Positions 6,263-11,236 of a DNA stretch of 11,236 nt are shown piece by piece. Below the pieces are notes generated by a model. The model worked only from the letters and a program-made list of their open reading frames with translations. It was not told where the DNA came from and searched no databases. The translations under genes and the position numbers were made by a program. How positions within the stretch are numbered: the stretch's first letter is position 1; every line of letters starts with the position of its first letter. Origin of the DNA: Candidatus Cloacimonadota bacterium (GTDB lineage: Bacteria > Cloacimonadota > Cloacimonadia > JGIOTU-2 > B8-G9). Location of the stretch: positions 1 through 11,236 of the forward strand of contig QMNM01000020.1 of assembly GCA_003647765.1 (NCBI GenBank). Direction: 5' to 3'.

Positions 6263-6492
6263 CAGAAGTAGGCGATTTAGTCAAGCATGTAGATGACTAT
6301 TCAGTATGGTTATCAAGAATTACACATATAGATAGTAATAGGTTCTTGTCTGTAAAAGACGAGTTCATACTTTACAATAATTCAGGGCATATATTATCTG
6401 ATACGGGTATTGGTGACGACGATATACACGAAAATTATGGTAAAATCACTCTTGAAGAATGGTTTGAAATATATCCAGAATACAGAATTTAG
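6253..6492 (+). CDS. Small protein with YPExxI C-terminus
   Basis: This 79-residue protein overlaps the preceding gene by ten bases. Its N-terminus (EVGDLVKHVDDYSVWLSRITHID) looks like the opening strands of a small SH3-like barrel and is mildly similar to the start of the truncated gene at 11091 (KVGDVVYYYRTINPMRIG); this is a by-eye resemblance only. It ends IYPEYRI. The following promoter's upstream element begins inside its last codons, marking the end of this operon. Function is unknown. Confidence 0.75.
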   Translation: MDLAEVGDLVKHVDDYSVWLSRITHIDSNRFLSVKDEFILYNNSGHILSDTGIGDDDIHENYGKITLEEWFEIYPEYRI

Positions 6493-6510
6493 TATATTTT
6501 AATGTATAAT
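6488..6510 (+). promoter_or_regulatory. Promoter, TTTAGTA-N10-TATAAT
   Basis: TATAAT at 6505-6510 is preceded by TTTAGTA at 6488-6494. The 17-base distance from the first T of the upstream element to TATAAT equals that in the promoters at 49-71 and 5704-5726. It would drive the genes at 6540 and 6843. Confidence 0.5.
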
Positions 6511-6539
6511 AATAACAAACAATATAGTAAGGAACTAAA

Positions 6540-6830
6540 ATGAAAATTATCTCACAATGGTGGAACTCGTTTATTAATCTATTTAGCTCGGACACAGAAG
6601 CCGAAACTAAAGAAGTAAAAGAAGTCAAAACCGACAAAGATGTAGTAAAGGTCGTAAGAGCTTCAACTGCAATCAAAATGATTACGGAATCAATTAAAAC
6701 AGAAACAGATTCTGGAAAAAAGAAATACAAATCAAGACTTTCAAGAGAACTTAATAAAGCTATTGAAGCGAAAGACAAATTAGAAGTATCTAAAAGTGTA
6801 TTAAAGATTGTTAAATACTTAAACAAATAA
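6540..6830 (+). CDS. Small charged protein of unknown function
   Basis: This 96-residue lysine- and glutamate-rich protein starts at ATG 6540 with AAGGA at 6529-6533. After a short hydrophobic, tryptophan-containing start (IISQWWNSFINLFSS), which could be an amphipathic helix, it becomes strongly charged (ETKEVKEVKTDKD, then KKKYKSRLSRELNK). It is likely helical throughout. There is no YPE tail; it ends YLNK. It stands just before the methyltransferase gene and may be co-transcribed with it. Nothing identifies its function. Confidence 0.7.
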   Translation: MKIISQWWNSFINLFSSDTEAETKEVKEVKTDKDVVKVVRASTAIKMITESIKTETDSGKKKYKSRLSRELNKAIEAKDKLEVSKSVLKIVKYLNK

Positions 6831-6842
6831 AAAAGGCTTGAA

Positions 6843-8069
6843 ATGACTATTGAGAACATATGTGCTCTTGAAAAGATAAAGAAATTAAAAGATAATTCAC
6901 AAGATATTATCTTTGCTGACCCACCTTATGCTCTTGGTTCAACAGTATTCATTGATACTGATGGAAAGCCAAAATATAAATCTGCTAAAGACTTTATGAG
7001 TAAGTGGGAAATGCCAGACCATACTTTTTGGGAATCATTTTTTGTGGAAGCAAATAGAGTTCTTAAATACGGTGGAAGAATTTTGTTCTTTGGTATTGAC
7101 AGACAACTTATGTTATTCCAGTATTATGGAGTAGCTGCTAAACTTGAAATCAAACAATCATTGTATTGGTATTTTATGAGTTCATTTCCAAAGAGTGCCG
7201 ACCTAAGTAAGAATATCGACAAACGACTTGGTGCAAAGCGAGAAGTTGTTGGTTATGACGAAGAAAAAGCCAAAAAAATGGCTAATTCAGCTTTTGGCTC
7301 TGGTGTCTATAAAGAGAATGGTTTCAATGACAATAGTATGGATGTTGATGGTGCTTGTACGATTACAGAAGCTGGTTCTGATTTAGGTCAGAAATACACT
7401 GGTTATAGATACTCTTTAAGTCCTATGAAACAAGTCCTTGAAACTATTATGGTATTCCAGAAAGGAACTAAAAATAAATCTGTTTTAGATGATGTTTTTG
7501 ATTTTGAGAATGGTGATACAACTATTAGTCCAAGCACTTGGGCAATTGATGACGGTAGAGTGCCTACATCTGATTCACTTGATGGTGGAGCAACTTCTTC
7601 TGACGGTGCAGTTATCAGTAAAGATGGTTTTGATAGACCGTGGATGCACGATGAAGATAAACTTGCTGAACACAAAGAAAAGATGAAAGAAAAAGTAGCT
7701 CAAGCACAAGCAACAGGTAGATACCCATCTCAACTAATTGTGGATACTGAAATTGCTGAAGCATTAGATGAACAAAGTGGAACTCTAACAAGTGGAGCAA
7801 GAAAATCTTCTTATACTCGTAGAGGTAAGAACCCTAATGACACTTATGGTAAGTTCAATGAAGTTCAAATGGATGATGCAAAAAAAGATAGTGGTGGTGC
7901 TTCAAGAATATTACACCAAATCGCTTATATGGACGAAGAATTAGATATCGCTATTTACAGTTCTAAAGTATCAACTAAAGAACGAAATGCTGGAACAACA
8001 ACTTATGAACTCAATCAAAAAATTGATAATAAAACCTTAAAATTAATAAAAAGTTACATTACTCTATAA
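6843..8069 (+). CDS. DNA methyltransferase, N-terminal fragment (beta type), fractured gene
   Basis: This fragment has 408 residues. DPPY, the catalytic motif IV of amino-methyltransferases (N6-adenine or N4-cytosine), is at residues 26-29. Family features follow: SSFPKSADLSKNIDKRLGA around 117-135, GRYPSQLIVD, and SKVSTKERNAG near the end. DPPY near the N-terminus marks the beta order, in which the SAM-binding FxGxG motif comes last. That motif is missing here and lies on the fragment at 9135-9416. After ERNAG about 20 residues (TTTYELNQ and on) lead to a stop at the endonuclease promoter, so the gene is interrupted by 8101-9054. No intein Cys1 or block A is present at the break. It probably modified phage DNA against restriction; its current activity is unclear. 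Confidence 0.85.
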   Translation: MTIENICALEKIKKLKDNSQDIIFADPPYALGSTVFIDTDGKPKYKSAKDFMSKWEMPDHTFWESFFVEANRVLKYGGRILFFGIDRQLMLFQYYGVAAKLEIKQSLYWYFMSSFPKSADLSKNIDKRLGAKREVVGYDEEKAKKMANSAFGSGVYKENGFNDNSMDVDGACTITEAGSDLGQKYTGYRYSLSPMKQVLETIMVFQKGTKNKSVLDDVFDFENGDTTISPSTWAIDDGRVPTSDSLDGGATSSDGAVISKDGFDRPWMHDEDKLAEHKEKMKEKVAQAQATGRYPSQLIVDTEIAEALDEQSGTLTSGARKSSYTRRGKNPNDTYGKFNEVQMDDAKKDSGGASRILHQIAYMDEELDIAIYSSKVSTKERNAGTTTYELNQKIDNKTLKLIKSYITL

Positions 8070-8072
8070 ATA
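8065..8072 (+). promoter_or_regulatory. T4-type late promoter box TATAAATA before endonuclease 2
   Basis: TATAAATA overlaps the stop codon of the methyltransferase fragment and lies 28 bases before the endonuclease ATG at 8101, close to the spacing of the box before the first endonuclease. AGGA at 8093-8096 is the ribosome binding site. Having its own late-type box would let the endonuclease be expressed independently of its host gene. Confidence 0.6.
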
Positions 8073-8100
8073 AATATATAACCATTAAAGGTAGGAAAAT

Positions 8101-9054
8101 ATGAAATGTATAGATTGTGGTATTGAAGTAAATAAAAAAAGAGTAAGACGATGTGAAGCTTGTGAAATTACAAGAAGGACAAAATTGTGTGAGCACTGTA
8201 AGGAAACTTTTGTAGATAAGACATCAAAAATAAATAAGATATTTTGTTCAAGAGAATGTGTTAATCTAAATATGAAAGGTAAAGTTTCAAAGAAAAGAAC
8301 TGGTATGGATATACCTTGTGAAGTATGCGGTAATTTATTTTATAAGCGATTGAATAGTAGCCAACGAACCTGTTCAATGCAATGTGGTGTCATGATAAAA
8401 CCTATACCTACAAAAAAGGGTTTTAATAATAAATGTAACGTATGTTCAAAAGAATATTATGTTCCACTTTGCCATAAAGATTCAAAATATTGCTCAAAAG
8501 AATGTGCCGATATTGGGCAACAATGCACAAAAATACCATTCAAATGTAAAATGTGTAAAAATATTTTTGAAGTATATCCTTCACGATTAAAACAACAAAC
8601 AGATAGAGGTGAACAGATTCAATATTGTTCTCAGAAATGTAGAGATTTAGACCCAATAAGAACAGAAATGCTTATTAAAATGAATGAAAATCAAAGTAAA
8701 AATAAGAAACTAAATAAATTGGAATTAGCTGGAAATTCAATACTTGAAGATTTATTTATTGAATATGACTCGCAATATTTGGTAGCTAAAAAATTCTTAG
8801 TTGATATTTTTATTGTAAAATATAATATAGTTATACAGTGGGATGGAGATTATTGGCACGGTCATCCTACAAAGTTAAAAGATGGAATACCGGATAAAAG
8901 ACAACAGAAAAGAATGAATTTTGATAAAAGTCAAGACAACTATATGTCTAAAATGGGTATTACTGTTTTAAGATTTTGGGAACATGATGTATATAAAAAT
9001 AAAGGAAAAATAATTGATATTATCAGAAACACAATACAATCAACTACCAGTTGA
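8101..9054 (+). CDS. Vsr-like homing endonuclease with five zinc-binding cysteine clusters
   Basis: This intact protein has 317 residues. The N-terminal 180 residues hold five CxxC pairs, each followed by a second cysteine pair (C3/C6 with C18/C21; C30/C33 with C49/C53; C73/C76 with C91/C95; C112/C115 with C131/C135; C149/C152 with C176/C180), a tandem of small zinc ribbons that should bind DNA. The C-terminal domain is Vsr-like: KLE (E208), VDIFI (D235), IQWDGDYWHGHP (D248, D250, H253), D275, then GITVLRFWEHD at 286-296. It shares GDYWH and the WE motif with the endonuclease at 1907-2963 but differs in its DNA-binding part. It sits between the two methyltransferase fragments, and its last 30 or so bases overlap methyltransferase coding sequence in another frame. 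Confidence 0.85.
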   Translation: MKCIDCGIEVNKKRVRRCEACEITRRTKLCEHCKETFVDKTSKINKIFCSRECVNLNMKGKVSKKRTGMDIPCEVCGNLFYKRLNSSQRTCSMQCGVMIKPIPTKKGFNNKCNVCSKEYYVPLCHKDSKYCSKECADIGQQCTKIPFKCKMCKNIFEVYPSRLKQQTDRGEQIQYCSQKCRDLDPIRTEMLIKMNENQSKNKKLNKLELAGNSILEDLFIEYDSQYLVAKKFLVDIFIVKYNIVIQWDGDYWHGHPTKLKDGIPDKRQQKRMNFDKSQDNYMSKMGITVLRFWEHDVYKNKGKIIDIIRNTIQSTTS

Positions 9055-9076
9055 TTTACAAAAATTATTTAATGAG

Positions 9077-9091
9077 AAGGAGGATGGGGTG
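9077..9091 (+). promoter_or_regulatory. Perfect ribosome binding site AAGGAGG before GTG 9089
   Basis: AAGGAGG at 9077-9083 is the strongest Shine-Dalgarno sequence in the window and lies five bases before GTG 9089, which opens MSRNTHPT. It is too far from ATG 9135 to serve that start well. It also encodes residues of the methyltransferase (EKED), so it may be coincidental. Confidence 0.4.
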
Positions 9092-9110
9092 AGTAGAAAT
9101 ACTCACCCCA
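9087..9110 (+). other. Perfect 10-bp hairpin with GAAA tetraloop
   Basis: GGGGTGAGTA at 9087-9096 and TACTCACCCC at 9101-9110 are exact reverse complements enclosing a four-base GAAA loop. It is by far the most stable hairpin seen in this A+T-rich window. It lies inside methyltransferase coding sequence and ends just before ACT, the last sense codon preceding the TAA at 9113. There is no following T-tract, so it is not an ordinary terminator. Confidence 0.75.
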
Positions 9111-9125
9111 CTTAAAACTCTTAAA
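9110..9125 (+). repeat. Imperfect tandem repeat ACTTAAA / ACTCTTAAA that breaks the reading frame
   Basis: ACTTAAA (9110-9116) is directly followed by ACTCTTAAA (9117-9125). Removing seven bases, either the first copy or bases 9113-9119, would read CAC CCC ACT CTT AAA CCA, that is HPTLKP, the canonical motif. The extra seven bases therefore shift the frame and insert a stop. Confidence 0.7.
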
Positions 9126-9134
9126 CCAATTAAG

Positions 9135-9416
9135 ATGATTTATAAGGTTGCTCAGTTACTTAAATCTCCTAATCCTCAAAATGTATTCTTTCCTTTTAGT
9201 GGAAGTGGTTCAGAGATTATAGGATTTATGAAAGCTGGGTTTGATAAAGAATTATTTGAGTGTTCAGAGCTTAGTGAAGATTATGTTGAAATTGCCCATA
9301 AGAGAATAGACTACTGGGAAAATGTTGACATGGAAGAATACATTGAATCCAAAAAATTAGTTGCAGTAGCACCTATCGTAGTAAAAGAAGATTCAAATGA
9401 AAATATTTTATTCTAA
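9135..9416 (+). CDS. DNA methyltransferase, C-terminal fragment with SAM-binding motif
   Basis: This 93-residue frame, open upstream to 9093, begins IYKVAQLLKSPNPQ and contains the motif I SAM-binding loop FFPFSGSGSE (residues 18-27), then the FECSELSEDYVEIAHKRI helix-strand that ends beta-type methyltransferases. It is the missing C-terminus of the enzyme at 6843-8069. ATG 9135 has only a weak upstream TTAAG, so the true start may be GTG 9089 followed by a recoding event, or the fragment may be untranslated. With DPPY on one fragment and FxGxG on another, activity would need non-covalent reassembly. It is followed by AAGGA and the gene at 9426. Confidence 0.75.
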   Translation: MIYKVAQLLKSPNPQNVFFPFSGSGSEIIGFMKAGFDKELFECSELSEDYVEIAHKRIDYWENVDMEEYIESKKLVAVAPIVVKEDSNENILF

Positions 9417-9425
9417 GGATACAAA

Positions 9426-9767
9426 ATGCCAAATAGATTTATAGTTACTAATGTAGAACATAGAACTGAACCAGAGCAATACCAAATAAGTGTTGCTGAT
9501 CCATATATGAATGGGTTTAGGGAAACAATACAACGACAACATCAATCATTTGAGCTTACTCTTCGACCAATGGATGTTGACGAAAATACAATGTTCAAAT
9601 TGAACAACATTGCACGAGCTGGTAGAACTGTTTCATTACAGGATACAGAATATGTAGATTTTATGGAACCGTTTAAGCAGCAGTTCATTGAATTTATGAT
9701 GGACAAACACCCTGAAAAGATTTTATCCGACCCAAAAGCTTGGGACAATCTATTAGGTAGAAACTAA
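9426..9767 (+). CDS. Small phage protein of unknown function
   Basis: This 113-residue protein starts at ATG 9426 with AAGGA at 9415-9419. No family is recognised. The sequence is mixed alpha/beta: strands near the start (RFIVTNVEH, EQYQISVADPY), then helices (TMFKLNNIARAG, MEPFKQQFIEFMMDK). It contains an internal HPEKIL at about residues 95-100, reminiscent of the YPExxI tail of its neighbours, but followed by 13 more residues (SDPKAWDNLLGRN). Its stop shares one base with the start of the SLOG gene, so the two are probably coupled. Confidence 0.75.
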   Translation: MPNRFIVTNVEHRTEPEQYQISVADPYMNGFRETIQRQHQSFELTLRPMDVDENTMFKLNNIARAGRTVSLQDTEYVDFMEPFKQQFIEFMMDKHPEKILSDPKAWDNLLGRN

Positions 9768-10135
9768 TGAGATTAGCGGTAGTAGGTAGTAGAAAATTTA
9801 CAGATTATGATACAGCAAAGGTTATATTAGATGAATTACAGAAAGATATTGGTTTTACTCGGATTGTTAGTGGTGGTGCTGATGGTGCTGACTCTTTAGC
9901 AGAAAAATATGCTTGGGCTAATGACTTAGAGTTATCAATTTTTGTTCCAGATTGGAGCATAGGTAAACAAGCAGGCTTCATTCGTAATGTGGAAATATGG
10001 GATAATGCAGATTTTGGTGTAGCTTTTTGGGATGGCAGAAGCAAAGGAACGGCCCATTCATTCAAACTCGCCAAAAAGCAGAACAAAAGATTATTCGTAT
10101 TCAATAATTTACTCAACGACTTCTACGAACTTTAA
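9767..10135 (+). CDS. SLOG-family protein, DUF2493 (YspA/cpYpsA-related)
   Basis: This 122-residue protein matches the DUF2493 branch of the SLOG superfamily, Rossmann-like proteins predicted to bind nucleotides or nucleotide-derived signals. Diagnostic segments are VVGSRKFTD at residues 5-13, IVSGGADGADSLAEKYA at 33-49, PDWSIGKQAGFIRN at 61-74, and VAFWDGRSKGTAH at 85-97. Length fits a stand-alone domain. The family is common in phages and plasmids with no proven reaction; sensing or hydrolysing a nucleotide signal made by host defences is one proposal. The start ATG 9767 overlaps the preceding stop, with AGGT at 9755-9758. Confidence 0.9.
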   Translation: MRLAVVGSRKFTDYDTAKVILDELQKDIGFTRIVSGGADGADSLAEKYAWANDLELSIFVPDWSIGKQAGFIRNVEIWDNADFGVAFWDGRSKGTAHSFKLAKKQNKRLFVFNNLLNDFYEL

Positions 10136-10158
10136 GCCCTTATTAATCTCCGATAGGA

Positions 10159-10164
10159 TATACT
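10159..10164 (+). promoter_or_regulatory. Possible -10 box TATACT
   Basis: TATACT lies in the 52-base gap before the membrane protein gene. A TTTAAG occurs at 10131-10136, but the spacing differs from the other promoters of this window. A short ACCCT/AGGGT inverted repeat follows at about 10165-10182. This is weak evidence. Confidence 0.25.
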
Positions 10165-10187
10165 ACCCTAAATATTAAAGGGTTTAT

Positions 10188-10796
10188 ATGAACATCAAAT
10201 CGGAATTTCTCAACAAGACCATACCTTGGTTTCCAAATTTCTCACTCGCTATGTTACTAATTTCAATTGTAATTGGTGGGTTTCTCAGTTTAATTATTAT
10301 AGGTTTTGAGCAAGGTATTTATGTTAAACTTATTGCATTAGCCGTAGGAATGGTAGTATTACTTGTATGGACATACGATACTTCTGTTACCGATAAGGAA
10401 GATAGAAACAAAACACTTAAGCAGGGTCTGAGTATCTTCATACTCACAATCTTAATAATGGAAACACCCCTTTATTTCAATTCTCATAGAGACAACCAAA
10501 TAACTAAAATATCAATCATTATTATAGACAAAACAAAAGACGGCTCAAGAATAAAAGATAATGATGAAGATAGTTCAAATGATAAATTCATTCAATTGAA
10601 GTATAAAGTGGTGTCATTCTATGATTTAGAAACTAATGAAAGAATTGGATATAGAAATGTTCAAGAGAATGAAAACAAACAACTGACTCTATATACCGAT
10701 ATAGTTGGGAAAGAAACATACATCAACTATCTACCATTCTTCATATATGATGTAACATACAGATATATCAGAGATACAAATACAACAGATGAATAG
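10188..10796 (+). CDS. Membrane protein of unknown function, three predicted segments
   Basis: This 202-residue protein has three hydrophobic segments at about residues 18-40, 46-64 and 80-96, followed by a soluble, acidic domain of about 100 residues (KDNDEDSSNDKF near the middle, strands such as LKYKVVSFYD after it). There is no cleavable signal peptide. I do not recognise the family. The start is ATG 10188 with AAAGGG at 10177-10182. The last eight bases overlap the next gene. Possible roles in the host envelope, such as exclusion or lysis timing, are speculation. Confidence 0.75.
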   Translation: MNIKSEFLNKTIPWFPNFSLAMLLISIVIGGFLSLIIIGFEQGIYVKLIALAVGMVVLLVWTYDTSVTDKEDRNKTLKQGLSIFILTILIMETPLYFNSHRDNQITKISIIIIDKTKDGSRIKDNDEDSSNDKFIQLKYKVVSFYDLETNERIGYRNVQENENKQLTLYTDIVGKETYINYLPFFIYDVTYRYIRDTNTTDE

Positions 10797-11094
10797 CACT
10801 CCTCCCCCAAAGTGGGTAATCATTGAAACTACTGTTGAAAATGGTTCTATAAGAAAGTGCCATCACCGTGTAAAAATGTTTGTTGCAAATGTAATACATG
10901 AACAAAGCACAGGATTAATTGACTTGAAAACATCAGAGGTTTATTCCCATGCATTTAATAACAAATGGTTTGGCACTGAAGAAATAGCAAATAAGTATAT
11001 TGCTAAATACCTCAAGGATGAGTTAATAGCTATGAAAGAAATGATTCAAATGATTGAAACTTTTACTAATAAAAACCCGGAGCTTATGATATGA
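10789..11094 (+). CDS. Small protein with NPExxI C-terminus
   Basis: This 101-residue protein starts at ATG 10789, overlapping the membrane protein stop by eight bases. It has a beta-rich first part (WVIIETTVENGS, VKMFVANVIHEQ) and a helical second half (EEIANKYIAKYLKDELIAMKEM). Function is unknown. It ends KNPELMI, a variant of the YPExxI tail with Asn in place of Tyr. As at 4171, Pro-Glu is encoded CCG GAG and the embedded GGAG (11079-11082) is positioned as the ribosome binding site of the next gene, which begins at 11091 with an ATGA overlap. Confidence 0.75.
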   Translation: MNSTPPPKWVIIETTVENGSIRKCHHRVKMFVANVIHEQSTGLIDLKTSEVYSHAFNNKWFGTEEIANKYIAKYLKDELIAMKEMIQMIETFTNKNPELMI

Positions 11095-11236
11095 CAATTG
11101 AAGAATACAACCTACTAAAAGTTGGTGATGTAGTATATTATTATAGGACTATTAACCCAATGAGAATTGGAACAATTAGTGCATCCTTAGTAAAGAAAGT
11201 CATCTCTCAGATTTTTGAGAGAGACGATGGTTCAAG
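11091..11236 (+). CDS. Small gene cut by the window end
   Basis: The ATG at 11091 overlaps the preceding stop (ATGA) and lies eight bases after GGAG. The visible 48 residues start MTIEEYNLLKVGDVVYYYR and run without a stop to the window edge. The KVGDVVYYYRTINPMRIG segment suggests an SH3-like small barrel and faintly resembles the N-terminus of the protein at 6253-6492. No function can be assigned. Confidence 0.7.
   Translation, partial: MTIEEYNLLKVGDVVYYYRTINPMRIGTISASLVKKVISQIFERDDGS

Larger units (their letters stand above)
9014..9115 (+). pseudogene. Methyltransferase internal segment, out of frame with both neighbours
   Basis: In this frame, bases from about 9023 read SETQYNQLPVDLQKLFNEK, then EDGVSRNTHPT, and stop at TAA 9113-9115. 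RNTHPT is the conserved motif found in beta-type methyltransferases just before the KPxxLM segment, and LKPIKM follows after a 7-base interruption in the frame of the fragment at 9135. So these bases are real methyltransferase coding sequence that overlaps the endonuclease 3' end. No ATG lies in this stretch; GTG 9089 is the only start with a strong ribosome binding site. Whether it is translated is unknown. Confidence 0.65.

Noticed and set aside
6446-6859. 137-residue minus-strand ORF opposite the gene at 6540
   Set aside because: The complement of a Lys/Glu-rich coding sequence gives a Ser/Leu/Phe-rich artefact; the plus-strand gene has a promoter and a ribosome binding site.
7403-7800. 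Alternative ORFs on both strands within the methyltransferase
   Set aside because: They are shadow frames of a gene with clear methyltransferase motifs.
8000-9030. Split intein in the methyltransferase
   Set aside because: There is no Cys/Ser with a block A motif where the N-fragment breaks, no T-x-x-H block, and no HN before the resuming sequence.
8000-9110. Group I or group II intron interrupting the methyltransferase gene
   Set aside because: Only about 30 non-coding bases precede the endonuclease, and its 3' end already overlaps methyltransferase coding sequence. I found no group I core (P7-type ACTA element) or group II domain V.
9087-9110. Rho-independent terminator
   Set aside because: The hairpin is strong but is followed by ACTTAAAACT rather than a T-tract, and it lies within methyltransferase coding sequence.
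1-11236. tRNA genes, CRISPR arrays or insertion sequences
   Set aside because: No cloverleaf-like stretch, regularly spaced repeat array, transposase gene or terminal inverted repeats were seen; gaps between genes are under 110 bases.

Overview
The window is A+T-rich and densely packed. Nearly all genes lie on the plus strand, with start/stop overlaps of 1 to 23 bases, many small proteins of 60-120 residues, and no tRNA or rRNA genes that I can see. The content (split-intein RNA ligase, homing endonucleases, orphan beta-type DNA methyltransferase, Api92-like protein, SLOG protein, runs of tiny unknown ORFs) points to a large lytic tailed-phage genome. Three copies of an exact T4-type late-promoter box, TATAAATA, support a T4-like programme. 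A promoter pattern, TTTAAGTAA-N8-TATAAT, and a DUF3365/PAS heme sensor carried as cargo hint at a Campylobacterota host (Arcobacter, Sulfurimonas and relatives); that host is inference.

Layout. 1-1401: tail of an upstream gene, a promoter, three small unknown genes, and an Api92-like protein. 1402-3582: an RNA ligase gene broken directly after its active-site motif by a split intein; a Vsr-like homing endonuclease gene (itself frameshifted) lies between the halves. 3583-4419: three small genes. 4424-5647: the only minus-strand gene, a membrane sensor with a CxxCH heme motif and a PAS domain. 5743-6830: four small genes behind two similar promoters. 6843-9416: a DNA methyltransferase also fractured by a Vsr-like homing endonuclease gene, here with no intein or intron visible, and with a second break (a 7-base duplication) in its 3' part. 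9426-11236: a small unknown gene, a SLOG/DUF2493 gene, a three-pass membrane protein, and two small genes, the last cut by the window end.

How it fits together. Both endonuclease genes carry their own late-type box, as does the sensor gene, whereas the small plus-strand genes use the TTTAAGTAA/TATAAT type, so two expression classes appear to be interleaved. The ligase should be rebuilt by protein trans-splicing. The methyltransferase has its catalytic DPPY motif and its SAM-binding motif on different polypeptides.

The most unexpected pattern is in the small proteins. Seven of them end exactly in Tyr-Pro-Glu-x-x-Ile, and an eighth ends in Asn-Pro-Glu-x-x-Ile, although most look otherwise unrelated. 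The codons and stops differ, so the tail is conserved as protein. I know of no described function for it and treat it as the best candidate for an undescribed system.
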